13,968 nt of DNA, from the NCBI GenBank assembly GCA_036558265.1, contig DATBFY010000304.1, forward strand, positions 1 through 13,968. The letters run 5' to 3'. Positions 1-7,576 of the stretch are shown piece after piece. Origin of the DNA: RYN-433 sp036558265 (GTDB taxonomy: Bacteria > Planctomycetota > Phycisphaerae > Tepidisphaerales > Tepidisphaeraceae). Both the position numbers and the translations under genes were made by a program. The notes beneath the pieces are model-generated. The model saw only the letters and a program-made list of their open reading frames with translations. It made no database searches and was not told the DNA's origin. Each line of letters begins with the position of its first letter. Position 1 is the stretch's first letter.

Positions 1-1236
1 GCGAGCGTGGTGGCGAACGTGACGACGCAGGCGATCTTCCGGTGGATCCATCATGAGGTCGAATACCAGGCGATCTTCGCCGTGCCGGACTGGGTGCGGT
101 TCCAGCACCATGCGCTGGGGTGGGACCAGGTGGCGAACTTCATCGTGCTGGGGATCGTCTGCGGGATCGTGGGGATGGTGCTGACGCGGACGATGTACTT
201 CACGGAGGAGTTCTTCGGGCGGATGAAGCTGTCGAAGCTGTATCGGCCGGCGCTGGGGGCGGCGGTGATGGGATTGCTGGGCGTGTTTTACGTGATGGGG
301 TTCGGCTGGTCGCGGGGGGTCGCCAAGCCGATCGATCTTTACCAGTACCCGATGCCGGCGTTCTTCGGGGATGGGTATGGCGTGATCAAGCAGTTGCTGG
401 ATGGAGACTTTTACCTGGGGGGCGGAACGGGCGCGCTGCTGGCGCTGGTGGCGAGCCTGATCGCGCTCAAGATCGTCGCGACGTGCTTGACGCTGGGAAG
501 CGGGGGGAGCGGCGGGATCATCGCGCCATCCCTTTTCCTGGGGGCGGTGACGGGGGCGACGGTGGGGATCGTGCTGCGCACGACGGCGTGGTTCCCGGAG
601 CTTCAGCCGGAGGTCTACGCGCTGGTGGGGATGGCGGCGGTGCTGGGGGCGGTGGTGCACGCGCCTTTGGCGGGGATCCTGATCCTGTTCGACGTGACGC
701 GGGACGACAAGGTGATGCTGCCGGCGATGCTGGCGACGATCACGGCGACGGGGTTCGCGCGGTTACTCTTCCGAGACTCGATCTACACGCTGTCGCTGCG
801 CCGGCGGGGCGTGTACGTGGGCGGGGGCATCATGGGCCAGCTCCAGCGGGTGACGGTGGAGCAGATCGAGCTGGAGCCGGCGACGGTGGTGGACGTACAC
901 GATCCGCTGGAGCGGGTGATCGAGACGGTGCTGGACAAGGGGGTGGCGGACGTGGTGGCGCTGGAGGACGGGCAATACGCGGGGATGATCACTTCCGGCG
1001 ATCTTCAGACGGCGCTGTGGCAGCGGGAGGCGGTGCCGCTCCTGGCGGTGGCGGACCTGGTGCGCGCGGACATCCCGTGCGTGCGGACGAGCGATGATCT
1101 GGCGAGCGTGTTGGATGCGCTGACGCGGCATGACGTGATCCGGTTGCCGGTGTGTCTGCCGCAGTCGCCGGGGAGGGTGATTGGCCTGGTGAGTCGGGTG
1201 GCGTTGCTCCGGCGGTATCAGCGGGCGGCGGGGTAA
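1..1236 (+). CDS. ClC-family chloride channel/transporter with two CBS domains, 3' part
   Basis: This integral membrane protein would carry chloride (or another anion) across the cytoplasmic membrane. The reading frame is open to the first base, so the gene starts before the window; 411 residues remain, numbered here from base 1. The fragment holds several hydrophobic helices and the third ClC selectivity-filter region, GSGGSGGIIAPS, starting near residue 166. SIYTL at 260-264 supplies the conserved tyrosine (Tyr262) that corresponds to Tyr445 of the E. coli protein. Residues from about 285 to 408 form a cytoplasmic CBS pair, which in this family usually binds adenine nucleotides and gates transport. 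The GSGIP and GREGP motifs would lie in the missing N-terminal part. Channel or H+/Cl- exchanger cannot be decided, because the proton glutamate is outside the window. The stop is TAA at 1234. Confidence 0.9.
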   Translation, partial: ASVVANVTTQAIFRWIHHEVEYQAIFAVPDWVRFQHHALGWDQVANFIVLGIVCGIVGMVLTRTMYFTEEFFGRMKLSKLYRPALGAAVMGLLGVFYVMGFGWSRGVAKPIDLYQYPMPAFFGDGYGVIKQLLDGDFYLGGGTGALLALVASLIALKIVATCLTLGSGGSGGIIAPSLFLGAVTGATVGIVLRTTAWFPELQPEVYALVGMAAVLGAVVHAPLAGILILFDVTRDDKVMLPAMLATITATGFARLLFRDSIYTLSLRRRGVYVGGGIMGQLQRVTVEQIELEPATVVDVHDPLERVIETVLDKGVADVVALEDGQYAGMITSGDLQTALWQREAVPLLAVADLVRADIPCVRTSDDLASVLDALTRHDVIRLPVCLPQSPGRVIGLVSRVALLRRYQRAAG

Positions 1237-1255
1237 ACTCGCAACCGCTAACCGA

Positions 1256-1273
1256 GGCGGGTATCATCCCGCC
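1256..1273 (+). terminator. GC-rich stem-loop after the ClC gene, possible terminator
   Basis: GGCGGG (1256-1261) and CCCGCC (1268-1273) form a perfect 6-bp stem around a TATCAT loop, 19 bp after the ClC stop codon. An overlapping alternative stem pairs CCGCCC (1269-1274) with GGGCGG (1280-1285). No T-tract follows, so this is not a classical intrinsic terminator. Its position suggests a 3'-end structure, but this is inference. Confidence 0.3.
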
Positions 1274-1330
1274 CGCGCGGGGCGGTGGACCAGGCCGTTG
1301 GTGTTGCCACGGCCTTTCGTGGATCGCCAC

Positions 1331-1352
1331 GGGCAAGCCTGAGAGCTTGCCC
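1331..1352. repeat. Perfect 8-bp inverted repeat (REP-like stem-loop)
   Basis: GGGCAAGC (1331-1338) and GCTTGCCC (1345-1352) are perfect inverted copies around a CTGAGA loop. A second small stem, CCACG/CGTGG, lies just upstream at 1307-1322. The element sits in the ClC to isomerase gap, 60 bp before the isomerase start. It resembles short palindromic intergenic repeats that occur in many copies in some genomes, but only one copy is visible here. It may equally be a leader or terminator structure. Confidence 0.5.
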
Positions 1353-1412
1353 ATGCCACCCCAGAGCGCGAGCTCATCAACGCCCGCATCGCAAGACTGG
1401 AGAACGATTCGC

Positions 1413-3080
1413 ATGAGCGTTTATACGCTGCCCCCGACGCACAAGCCGGCCAGGGCCGGCAAGAAGCAGGTGCTGCTGGTCGCCAACGGAGACCTGCGGC
1501 TGTCGGCCAACCAGAAGTGCTGGCCCGAGCAGGCGAAGATGGAGGATGCGCTGCGGGCGGCGGTCGAGCGCGAAGGACACGAGATCGTGCGCGCGCATCC
1601 CTACAAGGAAGACCAGGGGCACGGCTTCATCGGCTCGCAAAGGGAGGGGATGGAGGTGTTCCGCGGGGTCGATCCCAAGGCGCCGCTGATCGTGGCCGAG
1701 GCGGTCTGGCAGTATTCGCACCACGTGCTGCACGGCTTGCTCACACACCAGGGGCCGATCCTGACCGCCGCCAACTGGAGCGGCACCTGGCCCGGGCTGG
1801 TGGGGATGCTGAACCTCAACGGGTCGCTCACGAAGGCCGGCGTGCGGTACTCGACGATCTGGAGCGAGGATTTTTCCGACGAGTTCTTCACCGATTACCT
1901 GCGGCGATGGCTGCACAAGGGGCATGCCAAGCACAAGACCGATCACGTCGCCAAGTTCAAGAACGTGAAGGTGGGCGGCAAGGAGCGCAAGCTGGGCGAG
2001 GCCCTGGCGAGCCAGCTCCAGCGCGAGAAGGCGATCATGGGCGTCTTCGACGAGGGGTGCATGGGGATGTTCAATGCGATCATCCCCGATGAGCTGCTCA
2101 ATCCGACCGGCGTGTACAAGGAGCGATTGAGCCAGTCGGCGCTCTATTTCGAATCGACGCAGGTGGCTGACGAGGAGGCGCTGGCCGTCCGCCGCTGGAT
2201 GGAAGACAAGGGAATGCAGTTCAGGACCGGGCCCAGCGAGGCGGAGGACCTGACGGACCATCAGGTCCTGCAGCAGTGCAGGATGTACGTGGCGGCGCTG
2301 CGGATCGCGGACGATTTCGGCTGCGCAACCATCGGCATCCAGTACCAGCAGGGGTTGAAAGACCTGCTGCCGGCGAGCGACCTGGTGGAGGGGACGCTCA
2401 ACAACGCGGACCGCCCGCCGGTGCGCTCGCGGGATGGCGGCCGCGTCCTTTACGAGGGCGAGCCGCTGCCGCACTTCAACGAGGTGGACGAGTGCGCGGG
2501 GCTGGACGGATTGTTGACCTATCGCGTCCACCGGGCGATGGGCCAACCGGTGGAGAACACGCTGCACGATTTGCGCTGGGGGGACGTGGATCGCAGCGGG
2601 ACGGTGGCGGACTACGTGTGGGTCTTCCTGATCTCCGGGTCGGCGCCCCCTGCTCATTTCATCAACGGCTGGGCCGGGGCGACGAGCGAGCGCCAGCCGC
2701 CGATGTACTTCCGTTTGGGAGGCGGGACGCTCAAGGGGATCAGCAAGCCCGGCGAGATCGTCTGGAGCCGGATCTACATCGACGACGGGCGGCTGAAGAT
2801 GGACCTGGGGCGCGGCGGCGTGGTCGAGCTGCCGACCGAGGAAACCCAGCGGCGCTGGGACGCCACCACGGCGCAGTGGCCGATCATGCATGCCCTGACC
2901 TACGGCGTCTCGCGGGACCAGATGATGGCCCGGCACAAGGCCAACCACATCCAGGTGGCCTATGCGAACAGTCCCGAGGAAGCGGACCGGGCGATGCTCG
3001 CCAAGGCGGCGATGGCCGAGGCGCTGGGGATGGATGTGTACGTGTGCGGGACGAGGAAGAACCAGAAAGGCTGGGGATGA
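1413..3080 (+). CDS. L-fucose isomerase-like protein
   Basis: A cytosolic protein of 555 residues that resembles the L-fucose/L-arabinose isomerase superfamily, which interconverts aldose and ketose sugars using a divalent metal; E. coli FucI has 591 residues. The N-terminal Rossmann-like part starts with VLLVANGDLRLS near residue 20, and its AVWQYSHHV and ANWSGTWPG stretches are ones I associate with proteins annotated as fucose isomerase in planctomycetes. The acidic segment HFNEVDECAGLDG at 354-366 and the C-terminal RHKANHIQV (His508, His512) are plausible metal or substrate ligands, but I could not align them to FucI. The ATG at 1413 is chosen because GGAGA lies nine bases upstream; the frame is open back to a GTG at 1152, but that would overlap the ClC gene. 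It follows ClC by 176 bp and may be transcribed on its own. The exact substrate is unknown. Confidence 0.65.
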   Translation: MSVYTLPPTHKPARAGKKQVLLVANGDLRLSANQKCWPEQAKMEDALRAAVEREGHEIVRAHPYKEDQGHGFIGSQREGMEVFRGVDPKAPLIVAEAVWQYSHHVLHGLLTHQGPILTAANWSGTWPGLVGMLNLNGSLTKAGVRYSTIWSEDFSDEFFTDYLRRWLHKGHAKHKTDHVAKFKNVKVGGKERKLGEALASQLQREKAIMGVFDEGCMGMFNAIIPDELLNPTGVYKERLSQSALYFESTQVADEEALAVRRWMEDKGMQFRTGPSEAEDLTDHQVLQQCRMYVAALRIADDFGCATIGIQYQQGLKDLLPASDLVEGTLNNADRPPVRSRDGGRVLYEGEPLPHFNEVDECAGLDGLLTYRVHRAMGQPVENTLHDLRWGDVDRSGTVADYVWVFLISGSAPPAHFINGWAGATSERQPPMYFRLGGGTLKGISKPGEIVWSRIYIDDGRLKMDLGRGGVVELPTEETQRRWDATTAQWPIMHALTYGVSRDQMMARHKANHIQVAYANSPEEADRAMLAKAAMAEALGMDVYVCGTRKNQKGWG

Positions 3081-3144
3081 ACGAAGGTAGAAAAACGAAT
3101 CGGAACACCGCGTTGCAGGAAGGCGGTATTGCACTTGCGCCGTT

Positions 3145-3164
3145 GCGTCGGTTTACGCCGACGC
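3145..3164. terminator. Perfect 7-bp hairpin at the convergent isomerase/HDOD junction
   Basis: GCGTCGG (3145-3151) and CCGACGC (3158-3164) pair perfectly around a TTTACG loop. The TAA stop codon of the minus-strand HDOD gene (3153-3155) lies inside the loop. The isomerase gene ends 64 bp to the left. There is no T-tract on either side, so a role as a bidirectional transcription end is only inferred from position. Confidence 0.4.
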
Positions 3165-4493
3165 CAGGATGGCCCGGCGGATGCGTTCGATGCCGTCCTC
3201 GGCCTTGCCCGCGGCGACGGCGGCGGCGTTCAGCTCCTCGCCCAGGGTGTGGTTGCGCAGGACGCTGGTGAGCTCGGCGCCGACGCGGTGTTCGGTTTCG
3301 TTCTGCTTGTCGCACCGCACGACGGTGTAGAGGATCGGCAGCGATTCGCCGCCTTTCTGGGGCAGGCGGATGATGAACTGCCGCCCGGGGGGCATCGTGA
3401 ACGGCAGCGCGATCCCGACGCCATTGGCGGACGCGTCGCGGAACTGGGCGCGCACCATGGGCCCGACGCGACCACCCTCGTAGGGGAAGATCGGCAGCGC
3501 GCCGCCGCGCGAGAAGCGCGGGGCCCGGCGCTTCTCGCTGGGCTCATTCGCGGCCGCGGGGGCCTCGTGCAGCGCCGCGGTCATCTTCACCAGGCCCTCG
3601 TTGGCGCGCTTCAGCACCGTCTCGTAGGTGTTGGCGCCGTCCATCGACACGTCGAAGAGCGGCGCCAGCTCGTTGGTCTTCATGCCGATCCGGCACAGGA
3701 TCGCGTCGCACGCAAGCTCGTCGATCTTGTATCGCTCCATGCAGGTGCGGCGGACGTCGCAGAGCGACCACTCGGGCTGGGCGTCGATGAAGACGTCGGC
3801 GCAGCGCCCGGCGAGCCAGACGACCTGGGCGACGTCCTTGACGCTCGAGTCCTCCAGCGCCTGCGGCTTGTGGTGGTGGGCCATGGGTACGGCCAGCACG
3901 TCGGGCAGGTGCCAATGCTCCGCGAGCGAGGCCGAGACGTCCGCGTGCGAGAGGCCGAGCTTGGCCATCTCCATCGGCGCCAGGCCCGCGTGGCTGGGGG
4001 CGCGGCTGGTGACCTGGGCGTACTCGGTTCCCAGTACCTGTTCGAGCGCCAGCATCCCGATGTCCATCAACAGCGCCGCGAGGAAGGCCTCCTCGACCAG
4101 CGGGACCTTGAACTCCTCGGCGAAGATGCGCGCGGCGGTCGCCGCGTAGGTGCTGCGGCGCCAGTAGGCGACGTGATCGAACCCGCCGAGGGGCTTGGCT
4201 TTCTTCAAGTCCGAGAGGAGCGAGAACCCCAGCACGATGGTCTTGACGCCCGCGAGCCCCAGCACGACCAGCGCGTGGTCCACGCTGCTCACCGTGTGCG
4301 CCAGCCCGTAATAGCTGGAGTTGACGGTCTTGAGGATCCGCGCGACCAGGGCCGGATCCTGGGAGATGATGCGGGCCAATTCGGGCAGGGCGACGTCCGG
4401 GTCGTCCGCAAGGTTGAGGATGTCGATCGCCACCTTGGGCAAGGAGGGCAGCGTCGGGCACTGCTTGATGCGCTGGATCAGGATGTCATTCAT
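3153..4493 (-). CDS. HDOD domain protein with C-terminal PilZ domain
   Basis: A soluble signalling protein of 446 residues. Residues about 14 to 210 form an HDOD domain: it opens with LPSLPKVAIDILNLADD, has the DPALVARILKTVNSSYYG segment, and ends with helices carrying LSHADV and AHHH. HDOD domains are HD-fold modules usually without the full catalytic HD set, and they commonly act as protein-interaction parts of signalling pathways. Residues about 320 to 412 form a PilZ domain with both c-di-GMP contact motifs: RRAPR (322-326, fits RxxxR) and DASANG (353-358, fits D/NxSxxG). The inferred role is a c-di-GMP receptor that passes the signal through HDOD, perhaps to motility, pili or secretion. 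The start ATG has only a weak GGGGTAG ribosome site. The gene is alone on its strand and divergent from the membrane protein gene at 4719. Confidence 0.88.
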   Translation of the reverse strand: MNDILIQRIKQCPTLPSLPKVAIDILNLADDPDVALPELARIISQDPALVARILKTVNSSYYGLAHTVSSVDHALVVLGLAGVKTIVLGFSLLSDLKKAKPLGGFDHVAYWRRSTYAATAARIFAEEFKVPLVEEAFLAALLMDIGMLALEQVLGTEYAQVTSRAPSHAGLAPMEMAKLGLSHADVSASLAEHWHLPDVLAVPMAHHHKPQALEDSSVKDVAQVVWLAGRCADVFIDAQPEWSLCDVRRTCMERYKIDELACDAILCRIGMKTNELAPLFDVSMDGANTYETVLKRANEGLVKMTAALHEAPAAANEPSEKRRAPRFSRGGALPIFPYEGGRVGPMVRAQFRDASANGVGIALPFTMPPGRQFIIRLPQKGGESLPILYTVVRCDKQNETEHRVGAELTSVLRNHTLGEELNAAAVAAGKAEDGIERIRRAILASA

Positions 4494-4544
4494 CGCGCGC
4501 TACCCCGTCGGGTCCCCGGTCATGCGGTCCGGTCACCATGTACC

Positions 4545-4571
4545 ATCGAGTAAAATCCCCCATCACTCGAT
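4545..4571. promoter_or_regulatory. Inverted repeat, possible operator between divergent genes
   Basis: ATCGAGT (4545-4551) and ACTCGAT (4565-4571) are perfect inverted copies separated by 13 bp (half-site centres 20 bp apart, about two helical turns). The element lies 52 bp upstream of the HDOD start within the 225-bp divergent region (4494-4718). The spacing fits binding by a dimeric regulator, but no regulator is identified. I saw no convincing -35/-10 pair for either gene in this region. Confidence 0.35.
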
Positions 4572-4592
4572 AACTTTCATTGCGCCCGAGCC

Positions 4593-4618
4593 GGCATGTG
4601 AGCCGCGCGACACATGCC
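4593..4618. repeat. 8-bp inverted repeat in the divergent intergenic region
   Basis: GGCATGTG (4593-4600) and CACATGCC (4611-4618) are perfect inverted copies around a 10-nt GC-rich loop, and the pairing continues outward with one bulged base. It lies 100 bp before the start at 4719 and could be a leader hairpin or a second protein-binding site. The function is unknown. Confidence 0.4.
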
Positions 4619-4718
4619 CGGCGATTATCGGCCGCGCGACTGTCCCCTTCCCCCTGCCGCCCGGCGCGGTAAACTCTGACCCGGCTTGAAGATTGATCAC
4701 GCAAAGGGAATCACCGCC

Positions 4719-5447
4719 ATGCCTCAATCCCGCTCCGCCGAAATGTCCGTGGCCGATAAATGGTACCAGTGGACCCCGCTTGGCCGCACGATCACGTTCG
4801 TCCTCGCGGCCTCCTCGATCTGGTGTCTGCTCGCCGAGTTCTACAAGCTCTGCTCGATGCGCACGTTCACGTTCGCGGTGCTGATCCCCGCGACCGCCCT
4901 GCTCGTGCTGATCACAATCCTCGACTACTTCAAGGGTGACCGGCGGCTGTTTAAGGCGGTGATGATCGGCGCGTGCGGCGGATTTCTCGCCGCCGTCGCG
5001 TACGACACCTTTCGCATCCCCTGGGTGCTGGGCGCGACCGATCACGTCGGGCCGTGGTGGCTCCGCCTGCCGCTCTTCAAGGTCTTCCCGCAGTTCGGCG
5101 CGATGATCCTGGGCCAGCCGTATAGTCCGACCACGCCCGAATCTCAGTTCACCTTCGCCGCGCACCTGGTCGGCTGGATCTATCACTTCTCCAACGGCAT
5201 CACGTTCGGCGTGATGTACATGGCGCTGATCGGCGACGCGCGTAAACGAAGCTGGCTGTGGGCGATCGTGCTGGCGGCCGGGCTCGAGCTGGCGATGCTC
5301 TTCACCCCGTATACGCGATTCTTCGGGATCAACCTCGCCGCGCTGTTTGTCGTGGTGACGCTCGCCGCCCACATGATCTTCGGCGTCGCGCTGGGCCTCT
5401 ACACCCGCCGCGCGGACTACCGATGGGCGACGCCGGCGCTCGCGTGA
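4719..5447 (+). CDS. Hypothetical six-helix integral membrane protein
   Basis: I do not recognise this 242-residue protein as a member of a named family. Hydrophobic segments at about 24-42, 50-70, 79-96, 150-171, 179-196 and 207-228 suggest six membrane helices with a short polar N-terminus. A longer, partly amphipathic stretch at about 100-147, rich in aromatics and prolines, lies between helices 3 and 4. Polar residues inside the predicted helices (Asp96, His149, His156, Asn159, Glu190, His218) hint at a transport, redox or enzymatic role, but no catalytic motif is clear. The ATG at 4719 is preferred because AAAGGGA (4703-4709) lies ten bases upstream; an upstream in-frame TTG at 4686 lacks such a site. 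The gene is alone, between the divergent HDOD gene and the convergent pheT, and ends nine bases before the pheT stop. Confidence 0.8.
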   Translation: MPQSRSAEMSVADKWYQWTPLGRTITFVLAASSIWCLLAEFYKLCSMRTFTFAVLIPATALLVLITILDYFKGDRRLFKAVMIGACGGFLAAVAYDTFRIPWVLGATDHVGPWWLRLPLFKVFPQFGAMILGQPYSPTTPESQFTFAAHLVGWIYHFSNGITFGVMYMALIGDARKRSWLWAIVLAAGLELAMLFTPYTRFFGINLAALFVVVTLAAHMIFGVALGLYTRRADYRWATPALA

Positions 5448-5462
5448 GAATCGTGATCACGC
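5442..5462. terminator. Inverted repeat spanning both stop codons at a convergent junction
   Basis: GCGTGA (5442-5447) and TCACGC (5457-5462) are perfect inverted copies with a 9-nt loop, and each arm contains the TGA stop of one of the two convergent genes. A 10-bp palindrome, CGTGATCACG (5452-5461), overlaps it. With only nine bases between the genes, any shared transcription end must lie in or near this element. No T-tract is present. Confidence 0.35.
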
Positions 5463-7493
5463 CCGCAACGTCGCCCCCACTTTCTCCTTCGCCGCCCCGA
5501 CCACCCGCTGCACGCTCCCCTCGACCTCCTCGCTCGTCAGCGTGCCCGCCTCGCTGCGGAAGACCAGCTCGACCGTCAGGCTCTTGTTCCCCTCTCCGAG
5601 CTGCTTGCCGCGATAGGTCGTGACGTACTCGACGCTTTCCAGGTTCGGCAGCTTCAGCTCGCGTACGATCGACTCGATCTCCTCGTACCGCACCCGGTCG
5701 GCGACGACGAGCGACAGGTCGCGCTTGACCGCGGGGAACTTCGCCAACTCCTTCACCTGCGGCAGCCACTGGGTGCCGACGATCAGCGGCTCCAGTTCCA
5801 GCTCGGCCGCCGCCGGCGACTCGCGCACTCCAAGCTTCTCGGTCACCGCGCGATCGACCTTGCCGATGTGCCCGATCGGTTGCCCGCCCCACTCGATCCG
5901 CCCGCACGCCCCGGCGGCAAACCCCGGCCGCCGATCCGGCACAACGTTCACCTGCTTGGCCGCATCCAATGATTCGAGCATCGCCTCGACTGCCCCACGC
6001 ACCTCGCGATAGTCGGCGGATCCCACCAGCGCGACTCGTCGCCGCTCATCGATCCGTCCCCCGTCGCCCATCCAGAACGTCGAGCCGATCTCGAAGAGCT
6101 TGGCGCGGGAATTGCCCACCGTCTCGTTCCGCCGCACCGCCTCCAGCAACCCCGGGATCATGCTCGGTCGCAGGTGCGCGTTGTCCTTCCGCACCGATTC
6201 CTCAGCCCGCAGCAGCTCCTTCGCCTCGGGAGGCTTGAAATCGTCCCGCAGGGCGTCGGTCACCCACGAGAATGTCAGCGCCTCGTAATAACCCGCCGCC
6301 ACCAGCGCAGCGCGGATCTGATCCACCGCCCGCAGGCCCTCCTGCGGCGGCGTCACGCGCACCTCGATGGTCTCCTTCGTCGGGATCCGCCCATATCCGA
6401 TCGACCGCGCCACCTCTTCCACCAGGTCCACCTCGATCGAGACGTCCTGCTGCCGCCAGCTTGGCACCGTACACTCGATCACCTCGCCCCGCAGCGCCGG
6501 CCCAAATCCCAAACGCTTGAGCGCCTCCACCGCCTCCGCAGCCGGCACGTCGATCCCCAGAACCGATCGAATCTTCGACAACCGCAATGATAAATTCTTC
6601 CCTGAACCCTGACCCCCGAACCCCGAACCCTCCCCCGCCGCCGCCACTCCCGCCAGAAGCTCGCCGCCAGCCGTCTCCAGGATCAACTGCGCCGCCCGCA
6701 GGCTCGCCCGCTCGGCGAGCGTCGGGTCGATTCCGCGCTCGAACCGGTACGAGCTGTCGCTCCGCAGCGCCAGTGCCCGCGACGTTCGCCGCACGCACAA
6801 TTGATCGAACCGTGCCGACTCCAGCAGCACGCTCAGGGTTCGCTCGGTCACCTCGCTCACCTTCCCGCCCATCACGCCCGCGATCGCCACCGCGTGCCGC
6901 GCATCCGCGATCACCAGCATCTGTGAATTCAGCTCGTACGCCTTTCCATCGATTGCGACCATCCGCTCGCCCCCTTCGGCCCGGCGAACGACGATCCGCC
7001 GGCCGTCCAGCCGATCGAAATCAAACGCGTGCAGCGGCTGCCCCAGCTCGAACAACACGTAGTTGGTCACGTCCACCACGTTGTTGATCGGCCGAAGCCC
7101 GATCGCCTCCAGGCGCTTGACCATCCACGCCGGCGACGGCCCAACCTTCACGCCCCGGATCACCCGCGCCGAATAATAAGGACACAGATCCAGCGCCTCA
7201 TTCTCCACCGACGTCACACTCCCCACCGGCGACGTCGCTTCAGCAACCTTGGGCACCACCCCGCGAAAGTCCCTCGCGAGCAACGCCGCCAGCTCCCGCG
7301 CCACCCCCAGGTGCGACAGGCAATCCGCGCGATTGCTCGTCACCTCCACGTCGATCACCGTGTCATCACCCACGCGCTCGATCGTTTCGACCGGCAGCCC
7401 CCCGTTCATCAGCACCTCCGCCGCCCGCTCGGCCCCCACCTCGCGCGCCGCGCCGGGCAGATGCTCGCTCAACCAATCCAGACTGATCTTCAT
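5457..7493 (-). CDS. pheT: Phenylalanine--tRNA ligase beta subunit, short form
   Basis: The beta subunit of the (alpha-beta)2 enzyme that charges tRNA-Phe in the cytosol; it also carries the editing site for mischarged Tyr-tRNA. The protein has 678 residues against about 795 in E. coli. The N-terminal region runs from MKISLDWLSEHL straight into DVEVTSNRADCLSHLGVARE near residue 50, so the EMAP/OB-type tRNA-binding domain of about 110 residues is absent. A B3/B4 editing domain follows (about 105-280), with NNVVDVTNYVLFELGQPLHA as its signature. Next come a B5 domain (about 299-370), the catalytic-like core, and a C-terminal FDX-ACB anticodon-binding domain (586-678, from FPAVKRDLSLVV). Residues 287-298 are a Gly/Ser-rich insert. 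GAGG lies five bases before the ATG. pheS is not adjacent, which is unusual compared with the common pheST operon. Confidence 0.95.
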   Translation of the reverse strand: MKISLDWLSEHLPGAAREVGAERAAEVLMNGGLPVETIERVGDDTVIDVEVTSNRADCLSHLGVARELAALLARDFRGVVPKVAEATSPVGSVTSVENEALDLCPYYSARVIRGVKVGPSPAWMVKRLEAIGLRPINNVVDVTNYVLFELGQPLHAFDFDRLDGRRIVVRRAEGGERMVAIDGKAYELNSQMLVIADARHAVAIAGVMGGKVSEVTERTLSVLLESARFDQLCVRRTSRALALRSDSSYRFERGIDPTLAERASLRAAQLILETAGGELLAGVAAAGEGSGFGGQGSGKNLSLRLSKIRSVLGIDVPAAEAVEALKRLGFGPALRGEVIECTVPSWRQQDVSIEVDLVEEVARSIGYGRIPTKETIEVRVTPPQEGLRAVDQIRAALVAAGYYEALTFSWVTDALRDDFKPPEAKELLRAEESVRKDNAHLRPSMIPGLLEAVRRNETVGNSRAKLFEIGSTFWMGDGGRIDERRRVALVGSADYREVRGAVEAMLESLDAAKQVNVVPDRRPGFAAGACGRIEWGGQPIGHIGKVDRAVTEKLGVRESPAAAELELEPLIVGTQWLPQVKELAKFPAVKRDLSLVVADRVRYEEIESIVRELKLPNLESVEYVTTYRGKQLGEGNKSLTVELVFRSEAGTLTSEEVEGSVQRVVGAAKEKVGATLRA
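6607..6636 (-). repeat. G-quadruplex-type GGGTTC repeat block inside pheT
   Basis: Read on the pheT coding strand, this stretch has five runs of three to five G separated by loops of 1, 3, 3 and 3 bases (A, TTC, TTC, TCA). It fits the standard four-tract G-quadruplex pattern with a spare run. It is built from degenerate GGGTTC/GGGTTCA units and encodes the Gly/Ser-rich residues 287-298 in the linker between the B3/B4 and B5 domains. The following codons (AAT TTA TCA TTG) are AT-rich for this genome. It looks like an in-frame insertion of a simple repeat, tolerated in a flexible linker. Confidence 0.7.
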
Positions 7494-7523
7494 CGTCCTC
7501 GAATCCTTGGGAATGAGCCGAAA

Positions 7524-7551
7524 ACTTTATGAAAGACGCTCCAATTGTCAA
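7524..7551 (-). promoter_or_regulatory. Sigma70-like promoter of pheT
   Basis: On the minus strand a perfect -35 hexamer TTGACA (7546-7551) is followed after 16 bp by TAAAGT (7524-7529), which matches the -10 consensus at four of six positions. Transcription would start near 7517 and give a leader of about 24 nt with a GAGG ribosome site. This placement right before pheT supports pheT being transcribed on its own, without pheS. Confidence 0.6.
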
Positions 7552-7576
7552 AACGACCGTCGCGTGCGATGTCCCC

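Noticed and set aside
1152..1412. N-terminal extension of the isomerase-like protein to the GTG at 1152
   Set aside because: It would overlap 85 bp of the ClC gene in another frame, adds a low-complexity segment, and has no better ribosome site than the ATG at 1413.
1377..3134. Open frame of 585 codons on the minus strand, antisense to the isomerase-like gene
   Set aside because: Low-complexity Arg/His/Leu/Pro composition and no recognisable motif; the plus-strand frame has family-like sequence and a ribosome site.
3129..4553. Open frame of 474 codons on the plus strand over the HDOD-PilZ gene
   Set aside because: The Arg/Gly/Val/Asp-rich product has no domain, whereas the minus-strand frame has textbook HDOD and PilZ motifs.
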